Shown here piece by piece: positions 55,810-64,000 of a stretch of 64,000 nucleotides of DNA. Location of the stretch: assembly GCF_037126465.1 (NCBI RefSeq), contig NC_088202.1, positions 26,768,213 through 26,832,212 of the forward strand. Direction: 5' to 3'. The DNA is from Ornithodoros turicata (taxonomy: Eukaryota > Arthropoda > Arachnida > Ixodida > Argasidae). Below the pieces are notes generated by a model that ran no database searches, had not been told where the DNA came from, and worked only from the letters and a program-made list of their open reading frames with translations. A program made the translations under genes and the position numbers. The first letter of the stretch is position 1. Each line of letters opens with the position of its first letter.

Positions 55810-56626
55810 CTTCTTTATTATTGACTAATTCCATGGGAGGGACTCAAACACATTTTATTCCGCACCTTATTCACTTCTGAGTTTTCCGTGTATATTTATA
55901 TTTTTATATGCTTTACTGTTACTTTAAAATTTTTACTTTTTATGGTCCTTTCTGCAATTTGTACTACTTTGGAATACCTTGCCATTCTTTGCGAGCACTC
56001 ACATTCTCTTGTGCAGTTATCTATGCTACCACCGACCGTTAAGAGGTTCGTATTACGCGCCTCATATTCACCTACGCTGAGACGCCGAAGTGTACACTTT
56101 CTTTTTACCCTGTCTTCCTTGCACTTTCTGTATTAAAGGGACAGTCGCACCGACCACAGATCGATTCCGAAACCACAGTGAAATGAGATTCCCCGTCCTT
56201 CACTGACCATGACTCCAAAAGTCCCATCCCGATCGACGGAATACTTTTTGCATAATTCGTGTGTAAGCGGCGCTACAGCAGACGACGGATGCGGGCGCCA
56301 AGCGGAACTCCCTGCTGAGAATCTTTAGCAACGTCACGAGGAATCTGACCAATAAGAACGCGGCGAGCCAGAGGAGTCCCCGCGGCTTGCTGCTTGCATG
56401 AGCAAGGTCAGGGAGACGAAGGCGAAGGCACATACATGAGATGGCGGACTCGGAACGCGGAAGTGGTGAATCGCGCTGTTCAAATGCATTTAATAATAGC
56501 TCCCGTGACGAATATACATGTTTGATGACGGCCCATATTCGACGGATCCGCTTCCTCTGCAAGTCGCTGGTGATGTACGTGCCGCAGCTGCGTTAGCGCA
56601 ACAGAACGAGCCTCAGGACCACTGCT

Positions 56627-56971
56627 TTAGATACGTTCATGATTAGAGTGCTCAATACTTGATCCCGTGACATTCACTACGACGCAGGAAACAATCCAAG
56701 TGTTTGTGCGGCGTCTGTGCCCCCCAGGAACCCGATGAGTAGCTATATGCTGCAGTGCTGGTGAAGTGGCAGAGTTGTGCAATGACGGCGAAGTACAGTG
56801 TAAGCACGCATCACACTTTGTTCCCGGCTCTTTGTCTTCGGCCAGAACTTCTGGTGCTGTATCCACCGCAGTATTGCAGCGACAATCACAGTCTTCGCCA
56901 ACTGTACCCACAATAGATCGGCACGTTGAGCCATCCTTATTTTCGTAGTTGTCGTCGTCGTTTGCACACAC
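56627..56971 (-). other. Cys-rich ORF in the TTAA transposon, unassigned
   Basis: A 114-codon frame with a Cys/Asp-rich stretch (GEDCDCRCNTAVDT, CDACLHCTS). It may be part of a transposase exon or chance. No motif is recognised. Confidence 0.2.
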
Positions 56972-57793
56972 GACGAATGCCCAATGAAAGTTACGAAGGC
57001 TCTAACCAGCTGTGCAACTCAAGGGCCTGGTTAGAATTAGAATGATTGTCAGGAGATTACTGTGCTACGTGTTTAGGAAAGTGTCCTTTCTTTTCACAGC
57101 TACGTCAGGTTCACTGCTTATTGTGTGTTTACAAGCTGAGTTTGGAGACCGAGAAACAGACGACAGATACCTGGGTGTGTCGTCCGCATGATTCGCCAAC
57201 GTTTTTCCATCCCGGTCCTATCAGGGCAATCATCTTTAGTGTGGCTCATTTCCTCAAACAAATTTTGATACCTGTCATTGATCCCATTTTTTTGCACCAC
57301 TGTTTTGAAAACATTTTTCAATGCTGTAACTTCAGAGATCCTTGGCAGAGCATTACCTCTTGTCTATGTATTATAATAATTATTATAATGACAGGCGATA
57401 AGTTATGTAAATGTGAATAAATCTTTGCGTTGACTGAGTGTTGACCATTCAAGAGCCATTGCACAAGTCCACATTCAACTCTCCATGCACAGATATTCAT
57501 TATTTGCTATGCACAGACAGTTATCAGCGTGCACCCCACTGGCAATGTCACTCGGGACCTGAAGCGAGGACTCACAAAAAAACAAAACAAACAAAAAACT
57601 GCTTCGTAAGTACTTCAATTGCAATGAAAATCTGGAATTGTGTGTTCTTTACATCTCTGGGCGGTTTCATGAACTTCGGGTAATTAACATGGGGTATACG
57701 AGTTCCACCTTCACTTACCTTTTCCAAACGCACAATCTTCACCGAGAACCTCAATCTTGGGGTGGTGTTGCAAAAAAAAAATTGAGGCTGCGG

Positions 57794-58282
57794 TTACATT
57801 ATAAAAGTGGTACACAGGAAAAAGAACTCGGGGTGTTGTGGGGGACCTGGATCGATCTTTGGGCACAACCAAGTGTAAAATTTTGGAAGGGTTAGTACAT
57901 CCTGAAATGACCTCATTGCCTCAGACACCACTACTGGAATAATGCACCTCTCTTTTACGGTAAGAGTTTGTGTCAATCCAAGTTGCACTTGCATGATGCT
58001 CTCATCCAGGTACACATTATCGGTGAAATGCGAGGAGCATACACGGACAGCATGAACACTCCTTGCTTCATCTGGATACCCGCTAATGATGTAGCCGCTT
58101 CCAACTCTTGCTTCGTCTGGGGTCTGCCTGTAGCTGTACCCTAGGCGTGCGAAATCAAACATTGAGGTTTTCGAAGGAAGCTTTCCTGGAGTCAGGAACG
58201 CTGCGTTGGTTTCCAAACGACATCTCATGCGAAGGATGCAAGCGTAGAGATTCTCCCGATTCACAAAGAGTATCCGCTTCAC
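57794..58282 (-). pseudogene. THAP-like fragment in the TTAA transposon
   Basis: A 162-codon frame has GYIISGYPDEARSVHAVRVC, then SSHFTDNVYLDES, reminiscent of the closing C-x2-H and aromatic residue of a THAP finger, followed by LTVKERCIIPVVV. The opening C-x-C pair would have to be in an earlier exon and was not found. Function is not assigned. Confidence 0.3.
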
Positions 58283-58669
58283 TAGAAAGTGTCACATATG
58301 AATACGGGCGACGTGCAGGAAAAAAACAAAGCTGCCCCAGACTTGGCGGCAGACGACAGCGTCCTTCACCGCGGATTAGCCAGATTCCACCTTGCGTCAC
58401 GCGATGTTGTTGGCACTGGCGCTTTCGAGGATGAAAACGAAACCGGATCTTTTAAATTCGATTCCTCATCTCCCGGGCGGTTTCGGAAAAAGAAAATTTG
58501 GCAAATAGCTCGTGGTAGTGTACCGAACACATTGGTATTGGATTCGTAACCATGGTTCCGGATGCGACAGTCCCTTTAAAGCTTCATTGCTGGTTCGTGA
58601 GTCTATCTGTTCATCTCGTCCTGTGTTTTCCCCTCAAGCTCAAGGCAATGTTAACACCCGTTGTTCCTG

Positions 58670-59850
58670 TTGCAACACACTGTTGTAACTGCAAACAGAA
58701 GTAATTGTTCTGACTCAGATGAAGAGAGCTCGTAGTTATCAAATCACGTCCCATCTTTGACGACCTACCTGGACGAGTTCGAGGGAGCTGTCTCTTTCTC
58801 GGATGATGGGCCACTTCTTCATCATATGAGATGTGCTGCGGACACATTGCAGCTCGCCGTTCATCACACACTGAAAACTGTGCCAACCACCGTCATTGTA
58901 AAGAAAGCCCGAAACACTGTAAACAGAATGTGAACGCGAACCACAATGTCGCTAGTGCGAAAGCTGTCACTGAGGAAGCCAATTCTTGACTGCCCCATCA
59001 AATGAATGTCAACTCTTGCAATGCTCCGCCGGCTTGTCGAATTGAAGGAGTTCTGCAATGATTTCATTGGTGTTGACGACGAGCTCTATCTTACTGAAGA
59101 ATAATGGCGGGTAATAAGCAACGTAGTGAGTGCGGCGAGCAGTTTTCATCTTCACCACCACCACCACCACGTAGTGAGTAGTTTAGCGCCAAATGTTTTA
59201 CTTCAGGAAGAGCAGCTTATGATAGGCGATTTCTATGGAGCATTGCTTAAGTGTCGCATAGTGACATCAAAAGTTGACAATCAACGTTGTAATTCAGGCC
59301 GCCGCCGCGATGAAAAGGCGAGAAAAGCTATTGCTTGGAAATAACTTTTTTGCGGCCATTTTTTTTTATCCGAGGTACAACATCATGCTCAAAAGCGAAG
59401 AGAGATGTAGGGCCAAGCAACGTTTGTTGCTGGCGTGGAAAAAGCTTGGTGACATCTTCTAACGCGCTTCAGCACCACCAAGGGAAGAACTAAGGTCTGG
59501 TGATAATGACGCACTGCCATGGAATGTTTGCGACGTTGAAGCCTTTTTGGTAGAAAAAGCAGGCTATCTAGGAATGCAGTTGGATGGACTCAGTGACCAT
59601 TCACAAATATTCGAAGACGTGAAAGCTCGCCTTGAGGAGTTCGTGAGAGTTCCTCAAATCAGCTATCAACTGAACGTTTTAGAGTATTGGGAAAAAGAAA
59701 GGTACAGTCGACCTGAGCTTTATTCTCTTGCCGTTGTCGGTCTTGGGGTACCAGCTACCCAAGTCAGCGTAGAAAGGGCATTCTCGGGGCTTATGTACAC
59801 TCTCTCGATGTCACCGGTCCCAGATCACAGCGGATGTCTTGCATGAGGTG
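58670..59850 (+). pseudogene. hAT-A transposase, C-terminal part
   Basis: Downstream of the Penelope dimer the hAT frame resumes with FSDDGPLLHHMRCAADTLQL (the RCAAHTLQLAV block), KEFCNDFIGVDDELYLTEE, LQEEQLMIGDFYGALLKCRI and FFAAIFFYPRYNIMLKSEER. It ends with a hATC dimerisation block at about 59547-59846 (YSLAVVGLGVPATQVSVERAFSG). Several stops and frame changes are present, and a CACCACC microsatellite near 59150 has added a His run. The order and spacing match the hAT-A pieces further left. Confidence 0.8.
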
Positions 59851-60277
59851 TTGTTCCTTCGTTTGTATTTGTCAGGCTCAGAATAATAGAAGCCTAGTTT
59901 TACGTTTATTTTTTATGCGTGAATAGCCCTTATTCGCCTCATGCATATTTCTGCGATATGGGTACCACAAGAGGTGGGCACCTACATTTAATAAAACTAT
60001 TCATTGTGTTACAAACGTTCTTAATTTGGATTCTGTATTATCGTCGTCATCGAGAGAACAATCTCGAAATAGTGTTTTTTATAGAAGATCTCGCATCATG
60101 TTCCCGATGCTTTATCTTATTTTCGGGGAGTGCAGATGCTTCCCTCACTACACTAGCTGAACCGTTGTGAACCCGTATGAACAGGTTCGAACAAGTTGGA
60201 ACCGTTATTCGTTGCGCTCCGGAACGAACGCAACAGATTCCCAACCGAACCCGTATTTTTCTCGGTTCGACATCCTG

Positions 60278-60480
60278 GTCGTGGACAACCCAGCGTCACA
60301 AATATTCTGCGTGCATAAATATGCTTCGCCTAGCATGCATGACGAATTTTGGGACTTGGGGGACATGAACACTACTTCGGTTTTGGGGGAATCGATGCTT
60401 AATTGTCACAACCGCTTCTTCGCCCCTCTGCGGGTATCTTCAAGTACTAGAAAGACAGCCAAAAATATCCAGATTTGAGG
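60278..60480 (+). pseudogene. Far part of the P-loop ORF beyond hAT-A
   Basis: From the right target duplication GTCGTGGA the frame VVDNPASQIFCVHKYA is open to about 60477. It is in the frame expected if the ORF at 15225 was cut by the insertion. A following hAT relic begins at about 60436, so the true end is unclear. Confidence 0.35.
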
Positions 60481-60602
60481 AAACTGTCGAAAAAGTTACT
60501 GATCACAGCCCCGTCAACAGATATGTCAGAAAGACTGTTCAACACATCGGGTGTCATAGCCCATAAAACGTGCAGCAGCATGAGCGGTGCGGATGCTGAT
60601 AT
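60436..60602 (+). pseudogene. Third hAT relic: hATC dimerisation fragment
   Basis: The frame KYPDLRKLSKKLLITAPSTD then MSERLFNTSGVIAHK is the hATC motif (..P..T...SERLFS.AG.i). It stops at 60602. It lies outside hAT-A and in a different subfamily from hAT-A and hAT-B. Confidence 0.7.
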
Positions 60603-62649
60603 TTTTAAATGAAAATTACAGGACGGTGACGATTGTGTAACGCGAATTTCAGCGTTATTTTTTTTTCTTTGATTGTTAATATATACACAACTACTTTACA
60701 GTGACGAGTACTGCTTTGTTATCTGTGAAATGGGTGATGATGTGTAGGGCTGGAATTAGCGGGACAAATATAGTACTATAATTGGGACAAAAGGGACAGG
60801 AAACTTTAAAAAGTCGGTCGGTAAGAACTCCTATCTGCAGCTATTTAGTTAAGGATGTAATGTAATTGTAATAAGGATGTAATATTGTTTTTCTATGCTT
60901 CGTAATTCTATTTACAAATCCTTGTTCAATACTTCTTCATAACGGGTGCAGCGTTAACACAAAAACACACTTTTTTCTTTTCTGATGCGGGCGACTAGAC
61001 GTACAGCCATTCGATACGTCGTGCTTTGGAGCGATGGAGCTGATTGGTGCAGGAGCCTGCCACATATATCACCTGTGGACTGTGCAATTACTCTCCAGTA
61101 GGAAGTTAAATGAGTCTCCTCGCTCCCCGAAGGGAGTGAGGAGACGCTTTTTTGACAATAATTGTACTCTCCAAAAGGGAGTTATATATGTGGCAACGAA
61201 AACGAGTGAAAGTACACCTATTTTTTTAAAGAGTATAGTCTGCAATATGCCAGTGGTTGTACCGATTGCTCCAAAGCGGTTATCGTAATTCAAATTAGAT
61301 CGCTCCGCTCTGCGTCTTGCAGAAGTTAACTAAGATTTCTAATAACGTGCACACCGCCCCTTTAAAATGCAATATGCCAATGGTTGTAACGGTTCTAGTT
61401 CTAACGGTTTAGCGGTTTGATGGGACCATTAGGACCTAAGGGTCTAATGGGAGCTCCACAAAAATAAAAAAGTAAAAGAATAAAAATTTGTTTCTTTGTG
61501 TCTTTTTTCCGACCCTTGTCATGACATAATTTCATTTATCTTGCTTCAATTCCCTCTGTTGTTTCCAAGACTTCAAAATATATTACGCGCGCAGCATTTC
61601 AAAAAGTTAACAGAAAAAGTAAAAAATAAAAATAAATTAACGGTCTCCAGAACTGAAGGACGAAGACCTCACTTAGGATGGCAGTGTCCATTTCGTTTGA
61701 TGAATGAACATCAAAGCGGAAGCAGACAGCACATATACTATATTTATAGCTTGTCTTCCGTGATTTGGCGAATCCGATAGCCCTGTTCGCTGCCGCGGTT
61801 AAACAGAAGGGGTAAGGTGTCTAAATTTATTCAATTTACTCACACACGCAACATTGAAGTGAGGAATGGCTTGGGGTATTAACTCAAATCTACCACGTCT
61901 GTGTTTCTTACTCATTTTGATTTAGACATTCTTTAGATCCATCGAGAATCGATCTTCTGCAGTGCAATCGCGCGCTTTTTCTCTCGCAACAGTCCGTTCT
62001 ATCAGAGAGTTCCGTCAGGACTAGGAAAATTTTTGAAACTGCCGACATGCGACATCCGGCGGATAATCAGAAAGCGACGTCCACCCATGAATCTCCCAGT
62101 CGTTTTATGGATGCTTATGGTACTCGCGCATGGCACGTGGCCTTTTATAGAAAATGGTTAAAAATTGGGCTGTTCATACTTTAAAACCGACAAAAAAAGC
62201 CCGTGCTGGGAAACAAACAAAAGGAGTACACAGCACACGCACCGACTGACGAACAAGATTTTTATTGACAGACCTGCCTCTAGGGACCCCTGAAAGGATA
62301 TTTCACAAGCCCACGATTATTTTTAATTTGTTCCACTGTACTAAAGCATTCAGTCTGTGAAATATGTAGTTGAACATGGTTCAAATAGCGAAAATATTAT
62401 GTATTAACCACGGGCGTCAACGGCGGCTGCTACGGCCCGCCTCCGAGGCGAACTGACCATGACATCATACACAGAACATGCTGCCGATTCATGGACGGGC
62501 TTTTGCGAGCAAACTGCAAAATTTGCAAACAAGCTTGCATACTTCGCCATGAAATATGTTTTAATATAGCCTGGAGAAAATATTTATCTAACCGTTGACA
62601 CAGAATCATTTCATTCAAATCATTCAAAATCATTTCATGGTCCCTTTAA
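60603..62649. other. Gene-poor interval with foldbacks
   Basis: No gene. A hairpin with GAGTCTCCTCGCTCC / GGAGTGAGGAGACGC lies at about 61111-61145. Phrases like TGATGGGACCATTAGG near 61420 recur in the 63-kb block. Confidence 0.45.
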
Positions 62650-62865
62650 ATAACCTGCACCAGCAACGCCCTCTTCTGCAAGGTTACCCTTTTACACCTT
62701 CAAGCCTGCATGGTGCCTTTTTCTTTTCAAAAGTACAGACTTAGGAGTTGCTAACAGGAGGGACACTTGATAAGTATAGTGCTTTTGAAAAGATGAAGTT
62801 ACTAGGCAGGCTTCAGGGTGTAAAAGGGTAACCTTACAGAAAAGGGCGTTGCTGGCTCAGGTTAT
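62650..62865. mobile_element. 216-bp TTAA-flanked MITE
   Basis: Inverted ends ATAACCTG.ACCAGCAACGCC over about 90 bases are flanked by TTAA (62646-62649, 62866-62869). No coding. A non-autonomous piggyBac- or Kolobok-type element. Confidence 0.85.
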
Positions 62866-63598
62866 TTAAGAAGCAGGTCGGTCAGTAAAAATATTCCGCG
62901 TCGTAATGAGTAAGACGGCATGAAAAATTAGTAGCATGACGGTCGGAGGTCTATCCGCTTGTCAGGACAATGCGAGCTGCCATATTGAATACTGCCAGAA
63001 CTTTTGACAGGAAACACTAAAGGACAAGAGTAGGATAGGACGCAGGTTCCATCTTAGCTTTTGCAGTTCTGTGCTTTACTGCGTCCTGCATGGAGTGTTT
63101 TGACGATAATATGCTATTCGATATCTCTGATGTCCCGTTAGGGGCACCTGATCTACAATGAAGCACCACCTGTTCAACCGCAAAGCCTCGATTATGTACC
63201 ATTGAGTTCTCCTGAGGGACCACTAAGTTCACCTGATGGGCAGTTCGATACCCTTTGTTGAGCCGTCAGGGACCCTGTGGTGCCATCAGGCCTTTTTGTA
63301 CCTGACGGGTTCTGAGACATCATTTGTCGGACCGTTAACAGTCCTATTGGACCACTAGGAGTTGTTAATGTTACGACAAGCTGTTTTGATGGTCCACCAA
63401 AATATTCAAATGGTCCATTAGAATTCCTAATGGAGTTTTGATGGATTTTTCGATCGGGAACCGTGATATATTAAGAGTACACCGTAGCTTTTATTCAAAA
63501 GAAACGAAAGGGAACACTTAACAATTCTAAATAGATATCATTTCTTGGCCATTCTTTTTTGCGTTTACTATAACGGTACGAAGCTAAGAGTGTAGTAT
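62866..63598. repeat. Non-coding, short dispersed repeats
   Basis: From about 63130 to 63440 the words GGACCACTA, GGTCCATTAG, CTGATGGGC, CCATCAGG and GATGGTCCA recur in both orientations, a dozen times or so. No gene. Confidence 0.5.
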
Positions 63599-64000
63599 TC
63601 ATGTGAGTTGTGAACAAAATGTCCAAGTACTCGAACGAGTAGAGTCAATGCTAGTGGGCTGCAAAATTAATTGGGACAAGTTAAAAATAGATGCAACTCG
63701 AATAAAGTCGTCACAAGTCTTATTGTGGGCACGTGAGACGGGTAGCGGATCCCAAATAATATCAGGGAAATTGAAGTCGCCAACGATGTATACTATTGAT
63801 GAAGGAAACCTAACAGCTATTTCGTTTAGTGCATCATGAAACGATGAAACAGAAGATGGCCATGAATCATGCGGGCGGTAGCAGACACGTACCGCAAAAT
63901 TATTATTCGTACAACGAAAGGAAAACCACACCATTTCAAGATCAACCACCGAGAAGTTAATGACAACGGGTTCCAAACATGGCCTGACTGCCAGGAGTAC
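63599..64000 (-). pseudogene. LINE endonuclease domain, running off the window
   Basis: On the minus strand a frame shows the AP-endonuclease-like domain of LINE ORF2: FAVRVCYRPHDSW, SSIVYIVGDFNFPDIIWD (catalytic GDFN), and a following region up to 63599. The upstream part lies beyond the window. The RT does not follow directly; the frame ends near 63599 and no LINE motif is seen to its left, so this copy is 3'-truncated. Confidence 0.8.

Larger units (their letters stand above)
56137..58575 (-). mobile_element. 2.4-kb TTAA-flanked DNA transposon, Kolobok-like?
   Basis: The ends read inward are AGGGACAGTCGCA on both sides, flanked by TTAA (56133-56136, 58576-58579). The left arm of the Penelope dimer shows the uninterrupted site with one TTAA. 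TTAA duplications are known for piggyBac and Kolobok. A THAP-like fragment on the minus strand favours Kolobok, since those transposases carry THAP fingers. No transposase core was recognised. Confidence 0.65.
51917..58655. mobile_element. Penelope-like element, inverted head-to-head dimer
   Basis: Two copies face away from each other: copy 1 on the minus strand (about 54150 to 51917) and copy 2 on the plus strand (about 54190 to 58655, with a DNA transposon at 56137-58575 inside). Their 3' parts are inverted copies out to GTTAACATTGCC (51958 / 58655). The left side has 41 extra bases (51917-51957) absent on the right. Both copies encode RT and a GIY-YIG nuclease, broken by stops. The unit has one 14-bp duplication, so it inserted as a single piece. 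Confidence 0.88.
15347..60277 (+). mobile_element. hAT-A: BED-hAT transposon expanded to ~45 kb by nested insertions
   Basis: The left end reads CAGAGTGTTGAACCGGAATC; the right end, read inward, is CAGGATGTCGAACCGAGAAA. Both are CAG-type hAT ends of similar sequence, flanked by 8-bp near-identical duplications. Transposase parts in order and in the plus strand lie at about 33791-34190, 49466-49574, 51684-51916 and 58670-59850. Everything between is younger insertion. That the two ends belong to the same element as these transposase pieces is inferred from order and orientation. Confidence 0.6.

Noticed and set aside
56200..56562. 120-codon minus-strand ORF in the TTAA element
   Set aside because: No recognisable domain and it runs into the terminal region; insufficient support.
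1..64000. tRNA or rRNA genes
   Set aside because: I looked for cloverleaf-type A/B boxes and conserved rRNA stretches by eye and saw none; a dedicated scan could still find a degenerate tRNA-derived SINE.

Overview
This is a eukaryotic, almost entirely accessory stretch of DNA. I infer an arthropod genome, most likely a chelicerate such as an ixodid tick. The reasons are the mix of element families (Penelope-like, Polinton/Maverick, L2/CR1-like LINEs, Ty3/gypsy, BED-hAT, THAP-containing elements), short spliceosomal introns, AATAAA poly(A) signals, and the absence of any operon or ribosome-binding-site logic. No homology search was run; species is not assigned.

Layout. 1-7.4 kb: LINE fragments, a decayed gypsy element (gypsy-A) with a 215-bp MITE in its RNase H, and a 5'-truncated LINE with a long RT ORF. 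7.4-13 kb: no convincing gene, with MITEs, minisatellites and dispersed repeats. 13.0-14.5 kb: the best candidate for a host gene, a promoter-like CpG block (CCAAT, CACGTG, an E2F-type site, four ACGTCA) followed by a two-exon 87-codon ORF with GT-AG intron and poly(A) signal. 15.3-60.3 kb: one very large nested stack. Its outermost layer looks like a BED-hAT element (hAT-A) with CAG..CTG ends and a near-perfect 8-bp target duplication (GTCGTGGC / GTCGTGGA). It sits inside an ORF carrying a P-loop.

Inside hAT-A are: a second, nearly complete five-exon hAT (hAT-B), itself split by a 5.8-kb TA-flanked element holding a spliced ORF; a gypsy element on the minus strand (gypsy-B); a THAP ORF with a mariner-like MITE; a second TA-flanked element; a complete but decayed 14.1-kb Polinton with 6-bp target duplications (CAGATA) and 586-bp terminal inverted repeats, one of which holds a LINE; an internally deleted gypsy element (gypsy-C, 4-bp duplication CACT); and an inverted head-to-head Penelope-like dimer (14-bp duplication) that holds a TTAA-flanked DNA transposon. 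60.4-64 kb: another hAT relic, MITEs, and the 5' part of a minus-strand LINE running off the window.

The Polinton encodes, mostly on the minus strand, a packaging ATPase, a pX/pVI-like membrane-active protein, a conserved small protein, a retroviral-type integrase, a penton-like minor capsid protein, a small basic capsid-associated protein, the major capsid protein, an adenain-like protease, and a protein-primed B-family DNA polymerase. It also has a plus-strand small gene and a putative secreted cysteine-rich protein next to the left repeat. Most genes carry stops or frameshifts, so the copy is a fossil. Three things stand out: the polymerase start codon seems to be assembled across a 54-nt intron; the terminal repeats are packed with CCAAT/NFI-like, GC-box and octamer-like motifs, as in adenovirus ends; and the element carries a signal-peptide, six-cysteine ORF.
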